From Cellulomonas sp. Root930 (GTDB lineage Bacteria > Actinomycetota > Actinomycetes > Actinomycetales > Cellulomonadaceae), in assembly GCA_001429255.1 (NCBI GenBank), contig LMJI01000002.1:124001-188000 (forward strand): a DNA stretch of 64,000 nucleotides, written 5' to 3'. A program made the position numbers and the translations under genes. Shown in pieces: positions 28,809-37,794 of this stretch. The first letter of the stretch is position 1; each line of letters starts with the position of its first letter. The notes beneath the pieces were generated by a model that saw nothing but the letters and a program-made list of their open reading frames with translations, was not told the DNA's origin and did not search any database.

Positions 28809-29722
28809 TGCGCCTCCAGTTCATCCTCTCCGAGATCGGCCTGGGTCTTCGTCGCAACCTGTCGATGACGATCTCCGTCATCCTCGTGACCTTCGTGTCG
28901 CTCACCTTCGTCGGCGCCGCCGCCCTGCTGCAGACGCAGATCGGCAAGATGAAGGACGACTGGTACGACAAGGTCGAGGTCTCGGTCTTCCTCTGCCCGC
29001 AGAACTCCACGGAGCCCACCTGCGCGAGCGGAGAGGTGACCGACGAGCAGAAGGCCGACATCCAGGCCGCGCTCGCGTCGCCCGAGGTCAAGCCGTACGT
29101 CGAGAAGGTCTACACGGAGACCAAGGAGCAGGCGTTCGAGGCCTTCCAGGAGCAGTTCAAGGACCAGTTCTGGGCGTCGGCCGCCACGGTCGACGACATG
29201 AACTCCTCCTACCGGATCAAGCTCACCGACCCTGAGCAGTACCCCGTGGTCGCCGAGGTGGTCTCGGGCAGGCCCGGCGTCGAGGAGGTCAAGGACCAGC
29301 AGCGGCTGTTCGACCGGCTCTTCTCGGTGCTCAACAACGCGACCCTGCTGGCCGGCGGGCTCGCCGCGGTGATGCTCCTGGCCGCGGTGCTGCTCATCAC
29401 CACGACCATCCGGCTGTCAGCGCTGAGCCGTCGTCGCGAGACCGGGATCATGCGCCTGGTCGGGGCGTCGACCGTGTTCATCCAGCTGCCCTTCATGCTC
29501 GAGGGCGCGATCGCCGCGACGATCGGTGCACTGCTGGCGGTCGGTGCGCTGTGGCTGGGGGTCGGCTACCTGATCGACGACTGGCTCGGTGAGCAGGCGG
29601 CGTGGATCCCGTACGTGAACACGTCCGACGTCCTCGCCGTGGCACCCATCCTCATCGCGGTCGCGATCCTGCTCGCCGCGATCTCGTCCCTGGTCACTCT
29701 GAGCCGCTACACGAAGGTGTGA
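28808..29722 (+). CDS. ftsX: cell division protein FtsX
   Basis: 304 residues. The N-terminal cytoplasmic stretch MRLQFILSEIGLGLRRNLSMT, TM1, a large extracellular loop (about 45-175) with a conserved Cys pair (CPQNSTEPTC), then TM2-TM4 make the standard FtsX layout. The loop contacts the partner hydrolase; the M23 gene directly downstream is the obvious candidate. No ATP is bound by this subunit. Confidence 0.95.
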
Positions 29723-29724
29723 TC

Positions 29725-31020
29725 GTGCGCCGTCTGCGGATGCCCGCGCTGCTCGTCGTGCTCGTCCTCATGGTCACGGCGCTCTTCACCGCACCCGCCT
29801 ACGCCGACAGGATCGACGACCGCCGCAAGGCGGCCGAGGCGCAGAAGGCCGCGATCGCAAAGGCGCGCGACGATACCGAGGCGGCGATGGAGGGCGTCGA
29901 CGCCAACCTCCAGGCCCTGGCGATGCAGCTGGCGGACACGCAGGCGAAGATCCCCGCCGCGCAGGCCGTGCTCGACGAGGCCAAGGCTGCGCTGGAGAAG
30001 GCGCAGCGCGAGGCGGCGATCATCGCGGCCCGGCTGGTCGACGCCGAGGACCAGCAGGCGACGATCACGACGACGATCACGCAGGACGCCGAGTACGCCG
30101 CGCAGATGCGTGCCGCGATCGGGCAGATGGCTCGTGAGGCGTACAAGGACGGCGGCGGCGTGTCCGGCGTCGACGTGATCCTGGACGCGCAGAGCACCGA
30201 CGACTTCGTGCAGCGGTACGGCCTGATGGCCACCGCGCTGCGCACGCAGGCCCAGATCCTCGACCAGCTCCGGACGGCCGAGTCGGCCAACAAGAACGCC
30301 GAGGCGCGGCTGGGCGCGGTCAAGGAGAAGATCGCCCAGCTCAAGGCCGAGGCCGACCAGAAGGTGGTCGAGGCCGACGCGGCGAAGGCAGCCGCGGCCG
30401 CCGCGAAGGCGTCGCTCGACGAGCTGCTCGCGCGGCAGGTGCAGCAGCAGGCGTCGCTGGACGCCCAGCGTGCGGCCCTGGCCGCCCAGCTGGCCCAGGC
30501 CGACGCCGAGGCGGCCGCCGTCCAGGCCGAGCTCCAGGCCGCGATCGCCGCCCAGAAGGCCCGCGACGCCGCAGCCGGCAACCCGCACGGCCCGGCCGGT
30601 CCGATCGGCAACGCCCTGTTCGGCAACCCGACCAGCGTCAGCCCGATCTACGTGACCTCCGAGTTCGGCATGCGGTTCCACCCGACGCTGCACTACACGC
30701 GCCTGCACGCCGGCATCGACCTGCGGACCTTCTGCAACACCCCGATCTACGCCGGCCGCGCCGGCACGGTGACGTGGGCCAAGGCGCGGTACGGGTTCGG
30801 CAACCAGGTGATGATCGACAGCGGGTTCGTCAACGGGAACGCCCTGTCGGCCAGCTACAACCACCTCACCAGCTTCGCGGTCAGCTCCGGGCAGACGGTC
30901 GAGCGGGGGCAGCTGATCGGGCGGTCGGGCAACACCGGCACGTCGGCCGCCTGCCACCTGCACTTCGAGGTCTACGTGAACGGCGGGACCGTGAACCCGC
31001 GTCCGCTCCTCGGTCTCTGA
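29725..31020 (+). CDS. coiled-coil M23 peptidoglycan endopeptidase, FtsEX partner
   Basis: About 431 residues. After a signal peptide (LRMPALLVVLVLMVTALF, cleaved after AYA) comes a long Ala/Lys/Glu coiled coil (about 30-275), then a LytM/M23 domain with FGMRFHPTLHYTRLHAGIDL and HLHFEVYVNGG, the zinc residues. This is the EnvC/RipC-type layout in which FtsEX pulls on the coiled coil to free the active site. GTG 29725 has GAAGG seven bases upstream; GTG 29719, overlapping the ftsX stop, is possible. Confidence 0.9.
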   Translation: MRRLRMPALLVVLVLMVTALFTAPAYADRIDDRRKAAEAQKAAIAKARDDTEAAMEGVDANLQALAMQLADTQAKIPAAQAVLDEAKAALEKAQREAAIIAARLVDAEDQQATITTTITQDAEYAAQMRAAIGQMAREAYKDGGGVSGVDVILDAQSTDDFVQRYGLMATALRTQAQILDQLRTAESANKNAEARLGAVKEKIAQLKAEADQKVVEADAAKAAAAAAKASLDELLARQVQQQASLDAQRAALAAQLAQADAEAAAVQAELQAAIAAQKARDAAAGNPHGPAGPIGNALFGNPTSVSPIYVTSEFGMRFHPTLHYTRLHAGIDLRTFCNTPIYAGRAGTVTWAKARYGFGNQVMIDSGFVNGNALSASYNHLTSFAVSSGQTVERGQLIGRSGNTGTSAACHLHFEVYVNGGTVNPRPLLGL

Positions 31021-31089
31021 AAGCGCTGGCCACGGGCAGGTAGTCTCGACCCGCACCATCCGCGCACTCAGGAACGAGGTTCGACCACC

Positions 31090-31560
31090 GTGGCCAAGGA
31101 TGTCGGGCGCAAGGTCGTCGCCTCGAACCGGAAGGCCCGGCACGACTACGTCATCGAGGACGTGTTCGAGGCCGGCATGGTGCTCAGCGGCACCGAGGTC
31201 AAGGCGCTGCGGATGGGCCGGGCCTCGCTGGTGGACGGCTGGTGCGAGGTGACCAACGGCGAGCTGTGGCTCGAGGGCGTGCACATCCCCGAGTACTCGC
31301 AGGGCACCTGGACCAACCACGCGCCCCGCCGCAAGCGCAAGCTGCTGCTGCACCGCTCGGAGATCGACCGCCTGGAGTCCCGCACGCGGGAGAAGGGGCA
31401 GACGATCATCCCGCTGTCCCTGTACTTCCTCGACGGGCGCGCCAAGGTGGAGATCGCGCTGGCCCGCGGCAAGCGCGAGTGGGACAAGCGGCAGGCGCTG
31501 CGCGAGCGGCAGGACAACCTCGAGGCCACCCGGGCCATCCGCGAGAAGCGCGACCTGTGA
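31090..31560 (+). CDS. smpB: SsrA-binding protein SmpB
   Basis: 156 residues, normal length. It has [41 protein letters not shown] and the basic C-terminal tail (REKRDL) that mimics the codon-anticodon helix in trans-translation. It binds the tmRNA encoded 4.3 kb downstream and brings it to stalled ribosomes. The GTG start gives [16 protein letters not shown]. Confidence 0.96.
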   Translation: MAKDVGRKVVASNRKARHDYVIEDVFEAGMVLSGTEVKALRMGRASLVDGWCEVTNGELWLEGVHIPEYSQGTWTNHAPRRKRKLLLHRSEIDRLESRTREKGQTIIPLSLYFLDGRAKVEIALARGKREWDKRQALRERQDNLEATRAIREKRDL

Positions 31561-33404
31561 GGGCCCTGCGCGCGGTCCTGCTGGCACTCGGTCTCGTCGT
31601 CGCCCTGACGGCCGCTGCTGTCCCCGACCAGACGAGCGGCCGGGAGATCACGCGGTACGACGTCACGGCCACCCTGGCTGCCGACGGCACGATGCGGGTG
31701 ACGCTCGACTTCGACTTCGACTTCGGCGACGACCCCGGTCACGGGCCGTTCCTCAGCCTGCCGACGAGGGTCTACTACGACGAGACGCTGGACCGCGCGT
31801 TCCGGTACACCGACATCTCGGCATCGTCCGCGTCGGGAGCGCCCGACCAGGTGAACGAGGAGTCGACCTCCGACGCGCTGATCCTGCGCATCGGCGACGA
31901 GGACATCGACAACGTCTCCGGCGTCCAGACCTATCACGTGGAGTACACGGCCGACGGGCTGCTGAACCCCGCGAACGAGCAGCACTCCGGCGACGAGCTC
32001 TACTGGAACGTCATCGGCGCCGGCTGGGAGATCCCGCTGGGGGACCTGTCGGTGGCGGTCGACGGCCCGGCCGCGGTCGAGGGTGCCGTCTGCTTCGCCG
32101 GACCGTACGGGTCCACCACCCCGTGCACCTCGTCGTCGTTCTCCGGCTCGACGTCGAGCTTCACGCAGGACCTGGTGCCCGTCGGCGACCAGTTCTCCAC
32201 CGTGACCGGCTGGCCGGCCGGCACGTTCCCTGGCGTGGAGCCGATCCTCGTCGACAAGCCCGACCCGCTGGCGCCCGTGCGGCCGACCTCGGCGCTCGGG
32301 ATCGTCGCCCTGCTCGTGCTCGTCGGCGGCGGCATCCTGGCCTTCCTCCGGGTCCGCCGGGTGGGCCGCGACAAGGCCTACCTCGGACTGACCCCGGGGC
32401 TGCGTCCCGCTGACAACCAGCCGGGTGCCGCGACGGGCTTCCGCGACCGTCGCGAGGTCGTCTCCGTGCAGTTCCAGCCGCCCACGGGCGTGCGACCGGG
32501 TGAGATGGGCACGCTCCTCGACGAGAAGGCCGACCCCGTCGACGTCACCGCCACGCTGGTGGACCTCGCGGTGCGCGGCTGGCTGCGCATCGAGGAGGTG
32601 CCGCGGTCCAACCCGAAGAAGAAGGCCAAGGACTGGACCCTGGTGCAGCTGAAGAACAAGGACGGCTCGTTGCTGCCGTACGAGGACGAGCTGCTGACGT
32701 CCATCTTCGCCACCTCGACCTCCGTCAAGCTCTCCGACCTGAAGACGACGTTCGCCGCGTCGATGGCGAAGGTCCAGGACGGCCTCTACGACCACGTGAC
32801 CGCGTCCGGCTGGTTCCGGGCGAATCCCAAGCACGTCCGCGCCAGGTGGTACGGCGCCGGGATCGCGATCGCCATCCTCGGCGTGATCCTCACCTTCGTC
32901 GTGTTCGGCGTCGGTCTGTCCGTGACCGGGCTCGCGCTCGTGCCGATCGCGCTGGTCGTCGTCGGCATCCTCGTCACGATCCTCGGCAAGGCCGCCCCCG
33001 CCCGCACCGAGGACGGCACCGCCGTGCTGGCGCAGTCCCTCGGGTTCCGCCGCTACCTGGCCACCGCCGAGGCGAACCAGCTGCGGTTCGAGGAGGGCGA
33101 GGACATCTTCAGCCGGTACCTGCCCTACGCGATCGTGTTCGGGCTGGCCGACCGGTGGGCTCGCGTGTTCGCGGAGCTGGCCGCGCAGGGTCGGTTCGTG
33201 GAACAACCGGGCTGGTATGTCGGCGGCTACTACCCGGGGGCCAACATCTACTGGGCGACGGCGTTCGCGTCGTCGCTGGACCGGTTCCAGTCCGTGGCCA
33301 CCGAGGCGATCTCCGCGCCGACGCCCGGGTCCTCCGGCGGGTCGGGGTTCAGCGGCGGGTTCTCCGGCGGTGGCGTCGGCGGCGGTGGTGGCGGGGGCTG
33401 GTAA
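31557..33404 (+). CDS. DUF2207 domain membrane protein
   Basis: 615 residues. A signal peptide or first helix is followed by an extracellular DUF2207 beta-rich domain (about 25-225; [21 protein letters not shown]), a helix ([21 protein letters not shown], about 242-262), a cytoplasmic region with a winged-helix-like segment, two more helices (about 440-485) and a Gly/Ser-rich C-terminus ending in a run of Gly and Trp. Function in the family is unknown. The GTG start overlaps the smpB stop. Confidence 0.85.
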   Translation: MRALRAVLLALGLVVALTAAAVPDQTSGREITRYDVTATLAADGTMRVTLDFDFDFGDDPGHGPFLSLPTRVYYDETLDRAFRYTDISASSASGAPDQVNEESTSDALILRIGDEDIDNVSGVQTYHVEYTADGLLNPANEQHSGDELYWNVIGAGWEIPLGDLSVAVDGPAAVEGAVCFAGPYGSTTPCTSSSFSGSTSSFTQDLVPVGDQFSTVTGWPAGTFPGVEPILVDKPDPLAPVRPTSALGIVALLVLVGGGILAFLRVRRVGRDKAYLGLTPGLRPADNQPGAATGFRDRREVVSVQFQPPTGVRPGEMGTLLDEKADPVDVTATLVDLAVRGWLRIEEVPRSNPKKKAKDWTLVQLKNKDGSLLPYEDELLTSIFATSTSVKLSDLKTTFAASMAKVQDGLYDHVTASGWFRANPKHVRARWYGAGIAIAILGVILTFVVFGVGLSVTGLALVPIALVVVGILVTILGKAAPARTEDGTAVLAQSLGFRRYLATAEANQLRFEEGEDIFSRYLPYAIVFGLADRWARVFAELAAQGRFVEQPGWYVGGYYPGANIYWATAFASSLDRFQSVATEAISAPTPGSSGGSGFSGGFSGGGVGGGGGGGW

Positions 33405-33415
33405 GACTGGTGGCC

Positions 33416-34471
33416 ATGAAGCTGCCGGTGATGCCGCCCGTGGACCCGATGCTCTCCAAGTCGGCGCCGTCGATCCCCCCAGGGAAGCTGTACGAGCCCA
33501 AGTGGGACGGGTTCCGCGCGATCGTGTTCCGCGACGGGGACTCCGTGGAGATCGGCTCGCGGAACACCAAGCCGATGCAGCGGTACTTCCCGGAGATCGT
33601 GTCTGCGGTGTTGTCCTACCTGCCTGACCGGTGCGTGGTCGACGGGGAGATCATCGTGCCGTCGTCGACCCACAGCGGCCTCGACTTCGACGCGCTGCTG
33701 CAACGGGTGCATCCTGCGGAGTCGCGGGTGCGGCTGCTCTCCGTCGAGACGCCGGCGCTGCTGGTGCTCTTCGACGTGCTGGCTCTGGGGGAGGACGACC
33801 TGACGGGGTTGCCCTTCGCTCAACGTCGTTCGGTGCTGGAGTCCTTGGTCACGCCGGGTGGACCGATCTCGATCACCGCCCAGACCTCGTCCCTCGACGT
33901 CGCTACGCAGTGGTTCTCGCAGTTCGAGGGCGCGGGGCTGGACGGCGTCGTCGCCAAGGACCCCGCCGGGCTGTACGAACCCGGCAAGCGGACGATGCAG
34001 AAGATCAAGCACGAGCGGACCGCCGACTGCGTGGTCGCGGGGTACCGGCCGCACAAGTCCGGGGACGACGCCGTCGGGTCGCTGCTGCTGGGGCTGTACA
34101 ACTCCTCCGGCACGCTCGCGTCCGTCGGGGTGGCGGCGTCGTTCCCCATGGCGCGCCGGCGGGAGCTGGTGACGGAGCTCGCGCCCCTGGTGGTGCCTCT
34201 GGAGGGGCACCCGTGGGACTACTCCGCGCTCGGACGCACGCCTCGGGAGGCGGCCGGGAGCCGCTGGTCCGCGGGGAAGGACCTGTCGTTCGTGCCGCTC
34301 TCACCGACCCTGGTGGTCGAGGTCGCGTACGACCACATGGAGGGCGAGCGGTTCCGGCACACCGCGCAGTTCCGCCGCTGGCGCCCGGACCGGGACCCGT
34401 CGTCGTGCACCTACGCGCAGCTCGAGGAGCCGGTGTCGTACGCACTGAAGGACGTGCTCGCGACCAGCTGA
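33416..34471 (+). CDS. ATP-dependent DNA ligase (LigC-like)
   Basis: 351 residues. Motif I EPKWDGFRAI has the adenylated Lys29; motif III is LVLFDVLAL, motif IV DGVVAKDP and motif V KIKHERTADCVV, and an OB-fold domain follows (about 215-350). Length and order fit the stand-alone LigC type used in repair in mycobacteria and relatives, rather than the NAD ligase LigA or the multi-domain LigD. It lies 11 bases behind the DUF2207 gene, but TAAGACT at 33402-33408 suggests its own nearly leaderless promoter. Confidence 0.9.
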   Translation: MKLPVMPPVDPMLSKSAPSIPPGKLYEPKWDGFRAIVFRDGDSVEIGSRNTKPMQRYFPEIVSAVLSYLPDRCVVDGEIIVPSSTHSGLDFDALLQRVHPAESRVRLLSVETPALLVLFDVLALGEDDLTGLPFAQRRSVLESLVTPGGPISITAQTSSLDVATQWFSQFEGAGLDGVVAKDPAGLYEPGKRTMQKIKHERTADCVVAGYRPHKSGDDAVGSLLLGLYNSSGTLASVGVAASFPMARRRELVTELAPLVVPLEGHPWDYSALGRTPREAAGSRWSAGKDLSFVPLSPTLVVEVAYDHMEGERFRHTAQFRRWRPDRDPSSCTYAQLEEPVSYALKDVLATS

Positions 34472-34576
34472 CGGTTCCACAGGCTGCGCACGGGTGGGCT
34501 CCAGCGACCTCTCGGGTGCGGGGCGTTCTCTGTTCCTTGACGGCGCCAGACGGGGGCCGTCGGGGAGGTCAGAGCC

Positions 34577-35821
34577 ATGGACGAGCAGCAGGTTTCCGGA
34601 GCGTCGGGCGCTCCTGTGGAGGGGTCGGCGTCGTCGGCTTCGCTTGGCGAGGCATCGGACGCGCCCGGCGGTATCGCCGTCGCGACGAAGCCTGTCGTCC
34701 GTCGGGGCCTCGCGTTCGGTGCCGCGGGAGGCGCCCTTGCCCTCGGCCTGCTGGCCGGCGGTGTGACCGGCGGCCTGATCGCGGCGGCCCAGGCGTCGTC
34801 CGACACCGACACCGCAGCCGCGTCGGCAGTCGAGGGCGCCGCGTACGAGCCGCCTGCCGCCGAGGTTCCGTCGTTCGTCCCGCCGTCGTGGGGCAGCTCT
34901 CCGTCCACCTCTGACCAGGAGGCCGCCAGTGCGGCGAGCGCGGACCAGCAGGTGGGCGTCGTGACGATCACCAGCACGCTGGGCTACCAGAACGCCTCCT
35001 CGGCGGGCACCGGCATGGTGCTGACGGCGAACGGGCTGGTGCTCACCAACAACCACGTGATCGAGGGCTCGACGTCGATCGAGGTGACCATCGAGTCGAC
35101 CGGCTCGTCGTATGTGGCCACCGTCGTCGGCACGGACGCCTCGTCGGACGTCGCCCTTCTGCAGCTCCAGGACGCGTCGGGGCTGGACACGGTCGCTCTG
35201 GACGACGACAGCGGTGCGGCGGTCGGCGACGCCGTGACGGCGGTCGGCAACGCGGAGGGCGGGGGAGACCTGCTGGCCGCGGTCGGCAGCGTGACCGCGC
35301 TGGACCAGACGATGACGGCGTCGACGGACGGCTCGTCGGCCGAGACCCTGTCCGGCTTGATCGAGTTCTCCGCGGCCGTCGTGCCCGGCGACTCAGGCGG
35401 CCCGGTGTTCGACGACGAGGGCGAGGTCATCGGCATGACGACCGCCGCCTCCAGCAGCACCGTGGACACCGTGGCGTACGCGATCGACATCGAGGACGCG
35501 CTGGTGATCGCGAACCAGATCCAGTCCGGCGTCGCCTCCGACACCGTCACGATCGGGTACCCGGCGTTCCTGGGGATCTCGCTAAGCACTGATGGTTCGG
35601 TGGCGGGAGTGCTCGAGGGCACGCCGGCTGCGTCGTCCGGTCTCGTGGCCGGTGACGTGATCACCGCGGTGGACGGCGTCGCCGTGTCGTCGGCTTCTTC
35701 TCTCTCCGATCTGCTCGGCGCCTACTCGCCCGGTGACACCGTGACCCTGACCTGGACGGTTGCGTCCTCTGGTGCCTCGGCGTCCGCGCCGGTCACCCTG
35801 ATCGCCGGACCGGCCGACTGA
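34577..35821 (+). CDS. membrane-anchored trypsin-like serine protease with PDZ domain (HtrA/DegP type)
   Basis: 414 residues. A cytoplasmic Ser/Ala-rich head and one helix (about 45-70, Gly/Ala-rich) precede a protease domain with the triad His in LTNNHVIEG, Asp in SSDVALLQL and Ser in PGDSGGPVF. A C-terminal PDZ domain (about 325-410; GVLEGTPAASSGLVAGDVITAVDG) follows. It degrades damaged extracytoplasmic proteins. The ribosome site GGGGAGG precedes the ATG. A strong terminator follows. Confidence 0.92.
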   Translation: MDEQQVSGASGAPVEGSASSASLGEASDAPGGIAVATKPVVRRGLAFGAAGGALALGLLAGGVTGGLIAAAQASSDTDTAAASAVEGAAYEPPAAEVPSFVPPSWGSSPSTSDQEAASAASADQQVGVVTITSTLGYQNASSAGTGMVLTANGLVLTNNHVIEGSTSIEVTIESTGSSYVATVVGTDASSDVALLQLQDASGLDTVALDDDSGAAVGDAVTAVGNAEGGGDLLAAVGSVTALDQTMTASTDGSSAETLSGLIEFSAAVVPGDSGGPVFDDEGEVIGMTTAASSSTVDTVAYAIDIEDALVIANQIQSGVASDTVTIGYPAFLGISLSTDGSVAGVLEGTPAASSGLVAGDVITAVDGVAVSSASSLSDLLGAYSPGDTVTLTWTVASSGASASAPVTLIAGPAD

Positions 35822-35830
35822 CCCGGAATG

Positions 35831-35871
35831 AGCACGACCAGCCTGCCGTTGAGAGGTAGGCTGGTCGTGCT
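35831..35871 (+). terminator. terminator between the protease gene and ssrA
   Basis: AGCACGACCAGCCTGCC (35831-35847) pairs with GGTAGGCTGGTCGTGCT (35855-35871), 17 pairs including one G-T, around a 7-base loop, ten bases behind the stop. There is no T tract. Confidence 0.85.
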
Positions 35872-35901
35872 GGCTCCGGCCGGTGCTTGAAAACTGAACA
35901 T

Positions 35902-36267
35902 GGGGGTGATCGGTTTCGACGGTGATCGTCGAACCAGGAGAAGCGGGTCGAGGACGCACGGTTATCTCGTCAACGCTCCGTGCAAACCAATAGGTGCCAA
36001 TACAAACCGCACCGACTTCGCCCTCGCCGCCTGAGCGAGTCCCGAAGTCCGTTGGCCTGAGTACGCTCTCGACTCAGTAACCAGCGTCATCTAGAGAGCC
36101 ACTGCTGGTAATCGTCGTCAGTGCGATTGCCGGGACTTTTAGCTGACTGGGCCTGTCCACGGCTTGCCTGTGTGACCGTGGGGGCCGAGAAAATCACAGC
36201 AGGCTGCACCCGGAGAATCCCTGGTACTGCGTCACCGGACGCGGGTTCGATTCCCGCCACCTCCACC
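35902..36267 (+). ncRNA. ssrA: transfer-messenger RNA (tmRNA)
   Basis: It begins GGGGGTGATCGGTTTCGACGG, the tmRNA 5' end; its first seven bases pair with CACCTCC at 36258-36264 to form the acceptor stem. The T arm reads GCGGGTTCGATTCCCGC. The resume codon GCC follows AATAGGT, and the tag reading frame encodes ANTNRTDFALAA then TGA (about 35997-36035), of the actinobacterial type ending in ALAA. With SmpB it rescues stalled ribosomes and tags products for proteolysis. The 3' end reads A-CC-C rather than A-CC-A where the integrated element begins, so the final A of CCA is not encoded here. Confidence 0.95.
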
Positions 36268-36268
36268 C
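36241..36268 (+). other. left attachment site (attL) in the 3' end of ssrA
   Basis: The T-arm/acceptor end of tmRNA abuts an element with a tyrosine integrase 77 bases downstream in the same orientation, the classic layout of tmRNA-targeting elements. I found no second copy of this sequence in the window, so attR lies beyond 64000. Confidence 0.75.
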
Positions 36269-36344
36269 ATGTGACCTGCGGAAACGTGTGGTCATGTTGA
36301 CAGGAAGTAGCCTCTCGTTGACGCGGGGGGCTATTTTCGTGTCT

Positions 36345-37550
36345 ATGGCATCCATCAGGGAGCGAGTAAGGGCCGACGGCACGCGGTCGTATGCGGTGCT
36401 CTGGCGGGACCCTGAGACGAAGCGTCAGAGCTCGCTGACGTACGACGATGAGAACGACGCTCGGGTGGCGAAACATCTCCTCGAGGTGACCGGTGGGCAC
36501 ACCGAGGAGGCTGCGCGGATCGCCGACGCCGTCCGGCAACACGGCCCGTCCGTCGTCGAGGCCGTCTCGGAGCACATCGGCTTGCTGACGGGGGTTGGTC
36601 CGGACACTCGCGCAAGCTACCGGCAGCAACTTCGCCGCCACATCGCGCCGACGCTCGGGTCGTATCCGGTTGCGGTGATCTCCTACCGCCACGTCGCTGG
36701 ATGGGTTCGCTCCATGAGCGATAGCGGCCTGTCCCCAAAGACAATCGCGAACATCCACGGACTGCTCTCTGCGTCGATGTCGACGGCTGTTCGGCTCGGG
36801 TACAGGACGGACAACCCTTGCGTCGGCGTGCAGCTCCCCAAGTCGCAACTGACACAGGACGAGATGACCGTGCTGACTCGCGGCCAGTTCGCCCTCCTGC
36901 TCTCACACGTCCAGCCTCACTACCAGCCATTAGTCCTGCTGCTCGTCGCGACCGGCCTGCGATGGGGCGAGGCAACAGCGCTGACCCCCGGTGACCTTGA
37001 TCTCTTCGCCGCTCCGCCGACGCTGCGCGTCACGAAGGCGTGGAAGCGCGACGGCGATCGACACTGGTACGTCGGTCCGCCGAAGACCAGACGGGCCCGG
37101 CGGACCGTGTCGCTCCCCGATGAGCTGGTCAACGTGCTCATGCCCTTGGCCGCCGCGAAGTCATCTGACGCGCTGTTGTTCACCAACACAGTGGGTCAAC
37201 AGATTTCCTCATCGCGATTCTGGACGACGACGTGGACGCCCGCACTTGATGCTGCGACCCGGCCTGTGCGCGCCGATGGCACGCCCGACCCAGACGCTCC
37301 TCGGCTGACGACGCGGCCGCGCGTACATGACCTGCGGCACACACACGCGTCTTGGATGATCGCGGCCGGCACCGACCTATTCGTCCTGCAGCGCCGCCTC
37401 GGGCATGAATCGATCACCACGACGACTGAGACTTACGCCCACCTTCTGCCCGATCAGCAGGCCGCCGCAGCGGCTGCGGCCGGGCGGGCGCTCGGCGGGC
37501 TCGCGCTTCCACGCACCGACGAGTCGGGTCGAGGTCAGCGACTTCCATGA
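36345..37550 (+). CDS. int: tyrosine site-specific integrase
   Basis: 401 residues. An N-terminal arm-binding segment (about 1-60, MASIRERVRADGTRSYAVLW), a SAM-like core-binding domain (about 65-155) and a catalytic domain with Arg206 (TGLRWGEA), His328 and Arg331 (HDLRHTHAS), His354 (RRLGHES) and the nucleophile Tyr364 (ETYAHLLP). It integrates and excises the element at ssrA. The ATG at 36345 fits the family start; a GTG six bases upstream is possible. Confidence 0.93.
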   Translation: MASIRERVRADGTRSYAVLWRDPETKRQSSLTYDDENDARVAKHLLEVTGGHTEEAARIADAVRQHGPSVVEAVSEHIGLLTGVGPDTRASYRQQLRRHIAPTLGSYPVAVISYRHVAGWVRSMSDSGLSPKTIANIHGLLSASMSTAVRLGYRTDNPCVGVQLPKSQLTQDEMTVLTRGQFALLLSHVQPHYQPLVLLLVATGLRWGEATALTPGDLDLFAAPPTLRVTKAWKRDGDRHWYVGPPKTRRARRTVSLPDELVNVLMPLAAAKSSDALLFTNTVGQQISSSRFWTTTWTPALDAATRPVRADGTPDPDAPRLTTRPRVHDLRHTHASWMIAAGTDLFVLQRRLGHESITTTTETYAHLLPDQQAAAAAAAGRALGGLALPRTDESGRGQRLP

Positions 37551-37603
37551 TCGCGCAAGTAGGAAGACATCGGGGACGCACATGATGGCACGGGCGCGAG
37601 GAA

Positions 37604-37794
37604 CATGTGGAAGCACTTGAATCTGAAGTACGTGGACAGGTTCAACAACCGGCGCCTGCACTCGGAGCTGGGCGACGTCCCACCGGCCGAGCACCGAGGC
37701 GGCGCACCACCGTCAGAACTTGACCGTCATCACGCCCGAACCAGAGAACAGAGCCGCGACTAAACTGGGGCGTTTCACAGGCGCCTGCAAGTGA
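37604..37794 (+). pseudogene. IS3-family transposase C-terminal remnant, frameshifted
   Basis: One frame reads LKYVDRFNNRRLHSELGDVPPAE, the end of the DDE integrase core of IS3-type OrfB. After the codons GAG CAC an extra C shifts the frame, and the neighbouring frame continues EAAHHRQNLTVITPEPENRAA to a stop at 37792-37794. Only the last 60 or so codons remain; no inverted repeats or other transposase parts are visible. It marks a past insertion between the integrase and the restriction-like genes. Confidence 0.8.
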
